From contig CM066994.1 of the NCBI GenBank assembly GCA_033977485.1, positions 47,393,155-47,457,154 of the forward strand: 64,000 bases of DNA, read 5' to 3'. Each line of letters starts with the position of its first letter. Position 1 is the stretch's first letter. Positions 22,030 through 32,475 of this stretch are shown piece after piece. A program made the position numbers and the translations under genes. The stretch comes from Hydrangea macrophylla (Eukaryota > Streptophyta > Magnoliopsida > Cornales > Hydrangeaceae). The notes below the pieces were generated by a model, which searched no databases, was not told the DNA's origin, and worked only from the letters and a program-made list of their open reading frames with translations.

Positions 22030-23147
22030 TTAAACAGAGTTAATTTACCTTCTACTACTTGCTGATTAGGTTGAACTTCTCTATAATTCCCTTCTTCATA
22101 CAAAGTCTCATCATACCCAGCGGCATCAAGAATAACAACATTTAAGTGAGTTTGACCCTGTTGACTATGTCACCTATTTAGGAGCAGTGCAGAACTTTCT
22201 AATGTGACCAGGTTCACCACAGTTATAAGAGACTATACTTGGCTGAGCGTTGCACCTCAGTGCCTTACAGTCTCGAGCCAGATGACTGGGGTTGCCACAG
22301 TTAAAGCATTTCCCAGTGCTACTTTCTTCACTAACTCAAGGTTGAGTCGAATAGGTGACGGCTTGGGGCTTCTTGCTCCCGTCAAAGTTCCTCTTCTGTC
22401 CTTGGGTACGATACATTGGTAGCTTATTCCCCAAATTGCCCCTTTGAGGTGGCCAGAATTTGAATTATTTACGGTTCACCCGAGTGTCCTCTTCTAGATT
22501 AGTGGCCAGACCAACGAGTCCCTCAAAAGACTTATCTAGGTGACCGAGAGTCAGGTGATGAATCTGCGGTGTCAACCCTTGGTTATACTTACGTATCTTC
22601 TTTTCTTCGGTATCAACCAGGTGGGGAGTGAACCGAGACAGCCTTTCGAACTGCATGGTATACTCTTGCACTGACTTAGTCTCCTGAGTCAGATCCATAA
22701 ATTCCTTCTCCCTTGTGTGCCTCTTGGTAGACGAGAAGTATTTCTCTAGAAATCTTCCTTTAAACGTAGTCCATGTCATCCCCATAGCAGCTTCATTCCC
22801 AATAGTGGCAATCACCGAGTCCTACCAATCTGCGACGGCATGGTTAGTTGGAAGGAAGTTAACCTCCTCTTATCCATCTTATTGCACTGAACGACTTTGA
22901 ACATGCGGTCCATCTGTCTCAACCACTGTTCTGCTTTCCAGGGCTCTATAGTTCCTACAAATTGTTCGGGCCTCAGCGCACGAAACCTCTCTAGCAGTTT
23001 GTCCCCTATCTGACAGTTTCATCGATTTTCATTTGGATTACTAATCCTCTCAAGGCGCCTGACAAAAGCTTTAAACATCCCTATGGGGTCGGCAGCCAAA
23101 GGTGCCTCCTCGATCAGATTCATGTTCCTCCGTGGTCTCTTAGCCAT
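22030..23147 (-). pseudogene. gag pseudogene
   Basis: The start codon is at 23147-23145 (MAKRPRRNMNLIEEAPLAAD, then GMFKAFVRRLERI), the best-preserved gag start in the window. The capsid part is open at 22815-22465 with MTWTTFKGRFLEKYF and MQFERLSRFTPHL. A complete CCHC knuckle, [14 protein letters not shown], lies at about 22265-22310. A second knuckle at 22200-22235 has lost its first Cys to Tyr. Stops and frameshifts lie between these parts. The role would be RNA packaging in virus-like particles. Confidence 0.8.
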
Positions 23148-24847
23148 TCTAAATGTATGTCAATGATGAAAGAACGAGAACCAAGAATGAAGCAGGAATA
23201 TAAATCAATTTAAACATTGACAATATCAAAAGAGTATTTCTATATATAACTTCTCGTCAAGTAGATAGAAAAAGCGTGTATGATCAGTTCAATACCTACC
23301 CTATCGGTATGGGTTAGGATGTACATCGTCCATGCAAGAGTTAATGCCAAAAATGGGGTCATTGCCCTATACTCAAATGCATGTAATTACAGTTTGCAAA
23401 AAGAGATAGGGTATGAGTCAATATAGTTAATATGTACAAGGTTATATCTAAATCATCAGTCGTCTCTACAGGCAATCATCAGAAGATCCAGCGAGTCGAC
23501 TACGCGAAATCGCTGAACATGGAACGGGCCCACCATATAAAAAATGCTACCTTGTGAGGCCGGTGATGAAGCATACCCTACAGCACGAGCCTCGACTGAG
23601 ATCTCCTCGAGCAGAACAAGCTCAAGTGCTAGCTCCTCCTCGAAGTCTACAGTAAAAGTTATCTAGACTAAAATCGTCCTCCTCCTCAACATCCGCAGTA
23701 ATAGGGATAAGCATGACATCACCATCATCATCATACTCATTGTTATGAAACTGCGTTCCCAGAATCCATTGACAGCGCATATAAGTTGGTACTATAAAAA
23801 ATTACGTGAAAACTACAATAACCCTACAAGGGCGGAACTAGGGTTACCTTAAACTACTAAAACGGATTGCTTTAGTAGACGAATCAAGAACACGGGCTCG
23901 ATCATAGCTCACGATCTTCTACCGTATTCCTTTGCTGCCAGACCCGTTTAATACACAAAGTGTACCAGCATGGTAAGTTGAAACTATACCGTTTCCCGCA
24001 GTCAAGATAAACCTACTACAACACCATGCTGCAGTCCTACCGATGGTGTCTCAAACCCATCTAAGGCTGTAAACCAAAATCTTACATTCTACAAGATCCG
24101 ATGGTCTGATCTTCCGTGTGTAAGCCGAACTCTACATACCAAACCACCTACTATTTAGAATGAAAGACACACATGCATAATATTAAATAAACAATATAAT
24201 ACAAATATTGCCCACACAAATTCTCATAAAAATGGATTAACTGATTTTATTAAATGAATAATGAATCAACTACATAAAGCATGGCTTTTAGTATATGTCC
24301 CTAACAATCAACAGAAACTATCGGGTCCTCGGCTAGAATGACCAGTGGGGGCATATCTAACTGTGCAAGATGAGCATACACCACCAGGACCTCTAGAGGG
24401 ATATAAAATGCATCGTTATTAACTAAGCAAACCCATCAACACTAAACACTGAACCTCAATAAAATATAGAACCTCTAAATGAACATGAGGTAAATTGACT
24501 AGTCCTACTGCATGAATCTGATGCCATAGCTCTAGCTCTACTGCCACCGCCACTCACTGCTCGATAGCGGCATGATAAAGTGCTGCCGAGGCTGCTACTA
24601 TCGTACCTTGGGTGACCCAATGTCCCCCGAACAAATCTGGTACAAAGAACGGCTGAGCTGGATCCATACCTGACAAAAAGGTACTAACTTATGTTAGGAC
24701 TAATCTTAATGGAAATAATCTTAGGTATTTGGGTTTCGGGTTTCTCCTCTTATCGTATCGTCGGGTGTGAAAAGCTTAAGCTAGCAGAATGTGGAATCGG
24801 GTCTATGTTGGTAAACCCTAACCTGGCTAAACTGTTCTGAGATAACC
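23148..24847 (-). other. Element leader between primer site and gag
   Basis: About 1.7 kb of non-coding sequence between the primer site and the gag ATG, unusually long for a Tekay-type leader. I saw no ORF or inserted element in it. Confidence 0.5.
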
Positions 24848-24863
24848 TAGCTCTAATACCTCT
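24848..24863 (-). other. Primer-binding site
   Basis: The minus strand reads GAGGTATTAGAGCTAG a few bases after the LTR end, close to the initiator-Met tRNA site TGGTATCAGAGC. Confidence 0.6.
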
Positions 24864-24869
24864 AAATCC

Positions 24870-27578
24870 TGTCATGCCCCGACGTAGCATAAATATGGAA
24901 GGCATTTAATTTTCTTTATGGACCCGTAGGTCGCGATTGTTTGAAAGATCGATTCAGTCCCAAACGTCAAACAGTAATAATATAAATCAGAGTAGAGCAA
25001 TCAAGGCTTACAAAAATTTTTCCAAATTAATACATATTACAACATGTGATCACTAAAGGCACAATCCGCCTTGAAACAAAATAATATCTATAATCTATTA
25101 CAGTCATCCTTATTATAAATCCAGTTTATATTATGAAGCCGTAATAATAAATTTCCTTCTCCGTAGTTAACTCAATTCGCATTGTCATAGGGTCCAGCAT
25201 GATCATAACTTGAAAAGCCTAGACACGAATGTCCAGGACGCATCAACACCGTTAGCTTAAAGAAGCTGGTGAGTATTAAAAACATGCAATCGAATGTAAA
25301 ACATACTCACTTACTATTCTCCATTTAACGGTTCCATTATTCAATAGGTTAACAATATAGAAATGAGTTTACATTATAAAACAATAAGGATATCATTAAT
25401 AATCTTTAATTCCTAACACATGTGACCGTGTATGGGAATAATGCAGCCAATCTCATCTTACCGACTCGTTTTTCTCGACAATACATCAACCTACTCTCTC
25501 ACTCTAGTATCTTGAAATACTAGTACAGGGGTACCAGGGAGTGTCCAGTTCACCTCACACTTTAGTATGGGATACCAAGGAGTGACCAATGCCTCACACT
25601 TTAGCCATACCACGTATGTTAGGGAGTGTCCAGTAGGCCACACTTTAGCACTACCACAGGTGCCAGGGAATGTCCAAGTCGGCGTCACACATTTTAGCTT
25701 TACCATGGGTGCTAGAGAATGTCCAGTTTTGTCACCGTCGCATTTCAAAGATACCCTAAACCGTGTTCTCAAAACATCATACTTTGGTACACCATTACCA
25801 GGGAGTGTCCAAAACACAATCTCATCCACATACTCTTTCCACACTGACCAACACTCTCATGCATGTACAACTGACTCCCCATATATGACATACAACTATA
25901 TATATAAAATATAAAGTACTGGCAATGATAAGCATGTATATACGAGAAGAATTGAATCCATAATCATTCCTTTATAACAAAAACATAACTAACAAGATTT
26001 TTATTTAACATATCTCCCAAACAGTACCTTAAAAACCCATAAAACTTCATCCAATTAGTTCCTTAACAGAAAACAGACAAAAGCAGAAAAGTCCAGGTCA
26101 CGCGCGCCGGCCACTCGTACGGTATGCCCATTTTCGATTTTCTTATAAAAATTTCTATCTGCTAGGAAATATGCAGGTTACGCTGGCCGCTTGCGCGACC
26201 CTCGCTCGTGTGATTACGGATGCAAGTTTACGCAAAGACTTTATCTTTTTCACTGAAATTCCCCTGTTTTCAGTTTTAAAGCCATTTTTGACCCATTTTG
26301 CAATTCAGAAGTAAACATGACAAGTAATATATAGATCTCTTAGTTTTTCCACATGGATTAAGAATCTATGATCAATTTGACATGAATCAAACCGTACCTC
26401 TCGGATTTTACGAATAACCGAGAGACGTCAAAACTTCGTTTTTAATATACATCGCGATATGAATGATTTAGGCTCTATTATTTTAACTGTAGCTTCTATG
26501 AACTATAATCTTTCAAAATCATCTCTGAAAATGAATTTTGGTTAAAGTTGAAAAGTTCATGATTTTGAGCTCAAGCTTCTATGGATGAAATTTACATTGG
26601 TGATTCTATAATAGACTAATCTACAGCAAATAAGCATGAAATTTACATTCTAAGTGAGTTTAGAATACTCATTGTAATTGAGAATAAAGAGATTATTGAG
26701 AAAGAATCAAGAATTTAAGAACACCCAAACCAAGCTTTGGCCATGGAGTTGATTGAGCTCTTCTCTCTCAAAAAAATTCTAAAGAACTCTCTGCGCTTCT
26801 CTCTATATCTCTCTATATTTCTTTAGTTGTATATCCAGAGAATGTGAGATGTGTGTGTGATATATAGCAAACCTAAAACAAAAACTTGGGCTCCAAGTTC
26901 TTTCAAGGTTACTCTACTAATTGAGTTTTGTTTTTCAATTATAAATGTTTACACATATACGCAGCAGATTATACATACGTGTATACTCAATCAAGGATTG
27001 AAAGGGTGTTTATAGACTAATAAGGGGCAAATTCTAAAGTGCTTGGGAAACTTAGCTTCTAGGCAAAAGAGAACACACACTTAACTACCAATCCCAAACA
27101 AAGCCCACGCAAGTTGTCTCGGAATTTCCTTATGTGTTTGGGAAATCAACTTAAGGCACTAAGTTAACACACAATTTAAAAGCATTCCTGAACAATCCTA
27201 ACTAATGATTGGTTGCCATAAATGGAAATAAAGCATAAGTTGCTTCTTGCTTTATATCAATTCCAAAATTGGTGAAAGTTTAACGCGGCGCGGACAGTTT
27301 TGAACATAAACTTATATTTTCTTGGCGAGCTGATCACCACAAAAATACAAAAAATCCATTTAGACATAAGAAATAATTTTTCGGTTGTATAAAAAATACA
27401 GTTTGAAGCAAGGGTAAGCATTTTCACCATTTTGAAGGAAATCCAACACAGGTATTACTAAATTTATAAAATTTGCATTTTGACCCCAATAAGAATTTTG
27501 ATATGAAATAAAATACGTAATAAGATTTAAAGTATGAGAATTGCAAATTAAAATAGAATGAAAATGACGGTTGTTACA
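24870..27578 (-). mobile_element. 5' LTR (2.7 kb)
   Basis: The plus strand reads TGTCATGCCCCGACG at the left end and GGTTGTTACA at the right end, so the LTR reads TGTAACAACC...ATGACA on the minus strand. The right 1.1 kb matches the truncated 3' LTR at 17566-18681. The LTR contains a degenerate tandem array (25520-25815). At 27578 it abuts a truncated exon of the Tat-element antisense gene. Confidence 0.85.
25520..25815. repeat. Degenerate tandem array in LTR, about 60 bp unit
   Basis: Five to six units share ACCAGGGAGTGTCCAGT...CACACTTTAG. Starts lie near 25531, 25570, 25620, 25664, 25708 and 25797. The small ORFs here follow the repeat and are not genes. Confidence 0.7.
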
Positions 27579-28390
27579 CTGTGGGAGGATGGCACTTTCA
27601 TCCACTTTAGTGTTGGGGGCCCTCATGCGAAGATATTCATAAGACCATATTTGCAAGGAAAACATCAAAGGGTGAATCCAGTGGCTAAAATAATGTCAGG
27701 AAGAATTTAAAAAAAAAAAAAAAAAAAGGAAGACAAAAAAAGTGGATAAAAATAAAATTTTACCTCCCATGCCCTCCAGAATCCACCAGTAGAGGGATAA
27801 TTGCCCCGAGAAACATCATTCATATAGCGATAGAGGGAGGCTAACCCTACTCCTTCCTAGTTATTTTGATTTATACGATCAATGTCTTCTAAGGATGCCA
27901 GGTATGCCAGATTGATCTTGTCCCCTCTAGTGCTCATCAAGAAGCAGCCCATCATGTACATGATGAATGCTCGAATCATCTGGTCATCGGTAAAATCATG
28001 GCCCCTGAAAGTATCAAGAAACCATTTTGTTGGGACATTAAGATCCCAGGGGTGAGCTCCAAGGAGGTCGATGATTTGCTTGTGCCGACTACCAAGGTCA
28101 TCAAATCGAGCCACGAGAAGACCACCGAAGGAAATGTCGGTGATCATTGCAAAGTCCAATAGGGTCATCGTCATCTCCTTGAATGGAAGGTGGAAGGTAT
28201 TCATAGTGTCCCACCATCGCTCCTCTAAGGCCTGGATTTGAGCCATGTTGTTGGAGCTTTTCTCTAGTAATTGCACGAAAAGACCAAAGCCCGCAACAAC
28301 AATTCCTTCCTTAACAGTATCAGGAAGCTCCTTGTACCATTTATATCCATGAGCCAAGCTCCCATGGCCTTTAAGAGCATCCTTGGGCAT
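27579..28390 (-). pseudogene. Plant-mobile-domain ORF, antisense, 3' exons
   Basis: The main exon is open for 177 codons (28390-27857). It carries ALEERWWDTMNTFHLPFKEM and DFAMITDISFGG, typical of the plant mobile domain (PMD, formerly aminotransferase-like), a domain shared by host proteins of the MAIL/MAIN group and by transposons. After one in-frame TAG (27854-27852, where Trp is likely) the frame continues with LASLYRYMNDVSRG and GGFWRAWE, then GTAAAA, a possible intron donor. After about 75 bp of A/T-rich DNA, LQIWSYEYLRMRAP resumes the domain, and the gene is cut at 27578. The exact 5' start of this exon is unsure. The role inside Tat elements is unknown. Confidence 0.75.
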
Positions 28391-28499
28391 TTGGAAAAAA
28401 AGTTGATGATGAAAATGAATAAAAATGAAAAGATGAGTAGGTTAGATGGGAAGATAGGTGACAAAAGATAAGTGATAACAACGAAACAATGAAATATGG

Positions 28500-29320
28500 A
28501 AGTGTGTAGAATATGTGTTTGTGTGAAAAGATGAATTTTTTAGTCCAAATGATTCCATGTCTTGCAGAAATGAATTCTTGAGCCCGAGTGACTCCATATT
28601 TTGTAAAAAAAATGAATCTTGAGTCAGAGAGACTCCATGTTTTGTAAAAAAAAAAAAATCTTGAGTCCGAGTGACTCTATGTTTTGTAAAAAAAAAATAA
28701 ACCCTGAGTCCGAGTGGCTCCATGTTTTGGAAAAAAAAAAAAAAAGAATTCTTGAGTCTGTGTGACTCCATGTTGTGTAAAAATGAATTTTTGAGTTCGA
28801 GTGACTCCATGTTCTGTAAAAATGAATTTTTTGAGTCCGAATCACTCCATGCTATGTAAAAATGAATTTTTGAGTACAAGTGACTCCATGTTTTGAATCG
28901 TGAGTCCGAGTGACTCCATGTTTTGAAATTTTTTTTTGAATTCTTGAGTCCGAGTCACGCCACGCTTTGAAAAAAATGAATTCTTGAATCCGAGTGACTC
29001 CACACTTTGAAAAAAAACAAGTTTTGATTCCGAGTGACTCCATGTTGTGTAAAAATGAGTTTATTGAGTCCAAAGGAATCCATGTTGTGTAAAAATGAAT
29101 TTTTGAGTCCGAATGACTCCATGTTGTGTGAAAATGAATTTTCAAGTCTGAGCGACTCCATGCTTGTAAGAAAATAATTTTTGAGCCCAAGTGACTCCAT
29201 TATCGAAAGATATGAGTTTCTGAGTTTGAGTGACTCCATGTTTGTAGGAATGAACTTTTAAGCCTGAGCGACTCTGTTCGTATAAAGGTGTGGACATTTG
29301 AGTCCGTATGATTGCCTGTA
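28500..29320. repeat. Tandem array A, about 40 bp unit, 20 units
   Basis: The unit is GAGTCCGAGTGACTCCATG plus TTTTGTAAAAATGAATTCTT-like sequence. Units start near 28541, 28580, 28620, 28663, 28705, 28755, 28794 and so on to 29300. The GAGTC-N5-GACTC core is the best-kept part; the A run varies. The array lies between the two halves of the antisense gene, so it would be intronic on the minus strand. The ORFs with repeated peptides here are by-products of the repeat. Confidence 0.9.
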
Positions 29321-29639
29321 GTACAAATTGATCCAAGTTTGAATAAAATTCAAGAGCTTGTAAGTGAAATAATAAAAATTTTGAGCATGGTCTCAGTGTA
29401 AAATCAACAAAATCCGGACAACAAGAACAAGCAAGAGCATAATTTTGATATCGCATATGATCCTAACATTTAAAAATTCGCTCAAAACCCAAAGGGGTAG
29501 GAATGATTCACATTGACAATAGCTTGGGGATGTCAAAAGAATGCAAAAATGCACAAGATCAAGGTTATATTCATGCATACATTAGGCATCGTGCATTGCA
29601 TTGCATTTATCATCATAGAGATCGAGAGAATCTGGGACT

Positions 29640-29778
29640 ATAGCTGTTTGAGGAATGTTCATGTGAGAGGTGCGACCCTGGATCGACAAGGAGAAATGAT
29701 AAGCTATGGCCAGGGAAAGGCTTGTATCTTTTCCTTGAAGGCCCATGGGAACCTGAACCACTAGCCATTTGTGTGGAT
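29640..29778 (-). pseudogene. Antisense PMD gene, candidate first coding exon
   Basis: On the minus strand a pyrimidine-rich CTTGCAG at 29785-29779 is followed by ATCCACACAA and an ATG at 29768-29766 (MASGSGSHGPSRKRYKPF, then LLVDPGSHLSHEH). The frame ends in a stop near 29630. VDPGS and the basic start fit the N-terminal part of Tat-borne plant-mobile-domain proteins. The link to the exon at 28390 across array A is inferred, and the donor site was not fixed. Confidence 0.5.
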
Positions 29779-29915
29779 CTGCAAGAAAATATGAAAATTT
29801 AGAATTGTGTAAAAGATTTGAGGAAGAATATATAGAGAATAAGTAAAAAGGGCTATGATTTCAATCATGGATCAAGCAAAGATAAGATTTTGGTGATAGA
29901 GGAGAGAGAACATAC
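29779..29915 (-). other. Candidate leader intron of the antisense gene
   Basis: The minus strand shows donor AAG|GTATGTTC at 29916/29915 and acceptor TTCTTGCAG|ATCC at 29779/29778, bounding 137 bp of AT-rich sequence. Both sites are close to plant consensus. Upstream lies a pyrimidine-rich leader. Confidence 0.5.
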
Positions 29916-30145
29916 CTTGATTTGAAGGATTTGTGAGTTAACAATCAAAGAAAGAAACTTTTTTTGAGAAGAAAATCGTATGAGGGGAGGAAGAGAATAA
30001 GAAAAGAAAAAGAGAAGTTTTGTTTTAAAGCAAATTGCCAGATCCAATGGCATTCGACGAAAAGTCTGTGGCACTATCTGAGTGCCGCACGACAGTCACG
30101 GACTGCCTCACTGGCACTCATCGATTGTCGCCGCTTGATCATCGA
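29916..30145 (-). promoter_or_regulatory. Candidate promoter/leader of the antisense gene
   Basis: On the minus strand a GC-rich block with GAGTGCC/GGCACT elements (30055-30140) precedes a CT-rich leader (30035-29950) and the splice donor at 29915. The same kind of GC block precedes the TATA box in the Tat LTRs. No clear TATA box is seen here. Confidence 0.35.
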
Positions 30146-30309
30146 GTGTCCCTGCATGGGACAGTTAGCCTTTTTCCTCAAATTTTTTGTATTTGTATTG
30201 GGGACCACTAAATCTTGCTTAGATGTCCCTTAAGGCTTTCCCTCGTTTTGAATAAACCCCCAACATTTGAAAAATATGTTTTAAATCACTTTTCATAAGC
30301 AAAAATTTG

Positions 30310-30810
30310 GCTCTGGTTTTGAAAAGATGAATTGAAGGGAGTATGATCGATTCCTAATTTTGAGAATTAAATTAAATTGAATCTAATTGATTACAAATTT
30401 TGAAGAATTTGAATTGAATGGAGTCTGACTGACTCCTGATTTTGAAATATTGAATTGAATTGAGTCAAATTGACTCCTAATTTTGAAAATTAGAGTTGAA
30501 TTGGGTCTAATTGACTCCTGATTTTGGAAATTGAATTGGATTGAGTCTAATTGACTCCTGATTTTGAGGAATTTGAATTGAATGGAGTCTAATTGACTCC
30601 TAATTTTGAAATAAATTGAATTGGATTGAGTCTAATTGACCCCTGATTTTGAAGAATTTGAATTGAATGGAGTCTGATGGACTCCTGTTTTTAAGAATTT
30701 AAATTGAGTGGAGTCTATTTGACTCCCGATTTTGAGATTTGATTTGAAATGAATCTGATTGACTCCTAAATCTTAGGAAATTTGAATTGAATTGAATTGA
30801 ATTAAGCTAG
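30310..30810. repeat. Tandem array B, about 45 bp unit
   Basis: About 11 units of the form GAATTGAATTGAGTCTAATT-GACTCCTGATTTTGAA. The core GAGTC-TAATT-GACTC matches the core of array A, while the rest of the unit is different. Confidence 0.85.
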
Positions 30811-30829
30811 TTTAACTTCGCTTTGGGAG

Positions 30830-32095
30830 TATAATGGATTTATATTCTCGATCCTCCTAATGGATTTATGTTGATCAAATTTTGAGAGATTTGCATTCTC
30901 GATCCTCGTAACAGATTTGCGTTGACATCATTTTGGGAATGTAACAGATTTATATTCTTGATCCTCGTAATGGATTTACATTGATCAAAATTTGAGAACG
31001 TAACAGATTTGAATTTTTGGTCCTCGTAACAGATTTGCGTTGGCCTCGCTCTGGAAATATAACGGATTTGTTTTTTTATCCTTGTAACGGGTTTACATTG
31101 ATCAAAATTTGATGACGTAACGAATTTGTATTGTCGGTCCTCACAATGAATTTGTGATGGCCTCATTTTGGGTATATAACAGATTTATATTCTCGAACCT
31201 TGAAATGGATTTACGTGGATCAAAATTTTGGAATACAGCGGATTTGTGTTCTCGATCCTCGTAACGGATTACGTTGATCAAAATTTGAGAATGTAATGGA
31301 TTTGTATTCTCGGTCCACGCAATGGATTTGTGTTGACCTTGTTTTGAGAATATAACAAATTTATATTCTCAATCCTCGTAACGGATTTACGTTGATCAAA
31401 ATTTTATAATGTAACGGATTAGCATTCTTCGTCCTCCTAATGGATTTACGTTGATCTCGCTTTGGGAATATAGCAGACTTATATTCTCGATCCTTATAAC
31501 AAATTTATGTTGATCAAAATTTTAGAATGCAACAGATTTGCATTCTCAGTCCTCGTAACGGATATAAGTTGATCAATATTTGAGAATATAACAGATTTGT
31601 ATTCTCGGTCCTCGCAACGGATTTGCGTTGACTTCGCTTTGGAAATATAACGGACTTATATTCTCGATCCTCATAACGGATTTACGTTGATCAAAATTTG
31701 AAAATGTAACGGATTTCATTCTCGGTCCTCGTAATGGATTTATGCTGATCAGACGTTGGGGAAGTAACGGATTTGCATTCTTGGCCCTCGTAATGGATTT
31801 ACATTGGCCTGTTTGAGAATATAATGAATTTATATTCTCGATCCTTGTAACAGATTTACGTTGATCACAATATCAGAGTGTGAGAATGTAACGGATTTGC
31901 ATTCTCGGTCCTCGTAATGGATTTACGTTGACCAAATTTCTCGATCAAATATATCCTCTCGGTCCTTGTAATGGAATTGCGCTGACCATAGTCTTTAATT
32001 ATTCTTGGTCCTTGCAACGGAATTGCATTGACCATAATCTTTAGTTATTATTGGTCCTCACAATGGATTTGCATCGACCAATCGTCGGTGATTAT
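30830..32095. repeat. Tandem array C, about 58 bp unit
   Basis: About 20 units built on TTCTCGGTCCTCGTAACGG, then ATTTACGTTGATCAAAATTT and GAGAATGTAACGGATTTG. Two unit types (TTTATATTCTCGATCC and TTGCATTCTCGGTCC) tend to alternate, hinting at a higher-order unit of about 115 bp. The last units (31930-32095) are more diverged. Confidence 0.85.
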
Positions 32096-32475
32096 CTCTG
32101 GTTATCGCATCATGCATCGTGTAGTAAAAGCATGAAATAGGGCAAGCATAACACTAGCATGATTTGATTCATTTCATTCCCTTGGAAGCATTACATGAGC
32201 ATATGCATCATGATAGGATATGTGCATTCATCAGTATGATTGTTTGCGCCTGAGTATTGTCCTATACCTGAACTATGTTCTGGTCTGATTCCCGTTAGGA
32301 TACGTAGGCAGCTCACCATTGTGCACGGCCAGCACCGACCGTCTATGCGACTGTTTTGCAACGCACTTTGTTTTTACCTGAATTCAACAGTTCGACAAAG
32401 GCTTGTCTTCACACAGGCTTCGGCATTCATTTGTGATACGCGTTTCTTCACAAGCTCTACCGAAGAGGGGCAAAC
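32096..32475 (+). other. Tat 3' leader to polypurine tract
   Basis: Contains GGATACGTAGGCAGCTC (32298-32314), which I recall as a conserved motif upstream of Tat-lineage 3' LTRs, and ends in the purine run GAAGAGGGGCAAAC (32462-32475) directly before the LTR. The 106-codon ORF here is not a recognised protein. Confidence 0.6.

Larger units (their letters stand above)
17566..27578 (-). mobile_element. Tekay-type Ty3/gypsy element, minus strand
   Basis: A nearly complete element read right to left: 5' LTR 24870-27578, primer site, leader, gag, PR, RT, RNase H, IN, chromodomain-like tail, polypurine tract, and a 3' LTR truncated at 17566. Its own LTR family differs from that at 9618-16496. No target duplication can be read, since both outer junctions are with other truncated elements (17565 and 27579). 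All domains carry stops, frameshifts or lost catalytic residues. Confidence 0.85.

Noticed and set aside
25491..25914. Two overlapping ORFs of about 115 codons on opposite strands
   Set aside because: They follow a 60 bp tandem array inside an LTR.
17560..27583. Target-site duplication of the minus-strand Tekay-type element
   Set aside because: The flanks TGGAT and CTGTG do not match, and the 3' LTR is truncated, so no duplication can be claimed.
28442..29456. Several overlapping minus-strand ORFs with repeated peptides (like MESLGLKNSFLHN and HGVTRTQ)
   Set aside because: They are translations of tandem array A in all three frames. The unit length varies, so frames drift, and no protein family is recognisable.
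28500..32095. Regular repeats with spacers, considered as a CRISPR-like array
   Set aside because: Units are contiguous and diverged like plant satellites, lie in a Tat retroelement, and have no cas genes.
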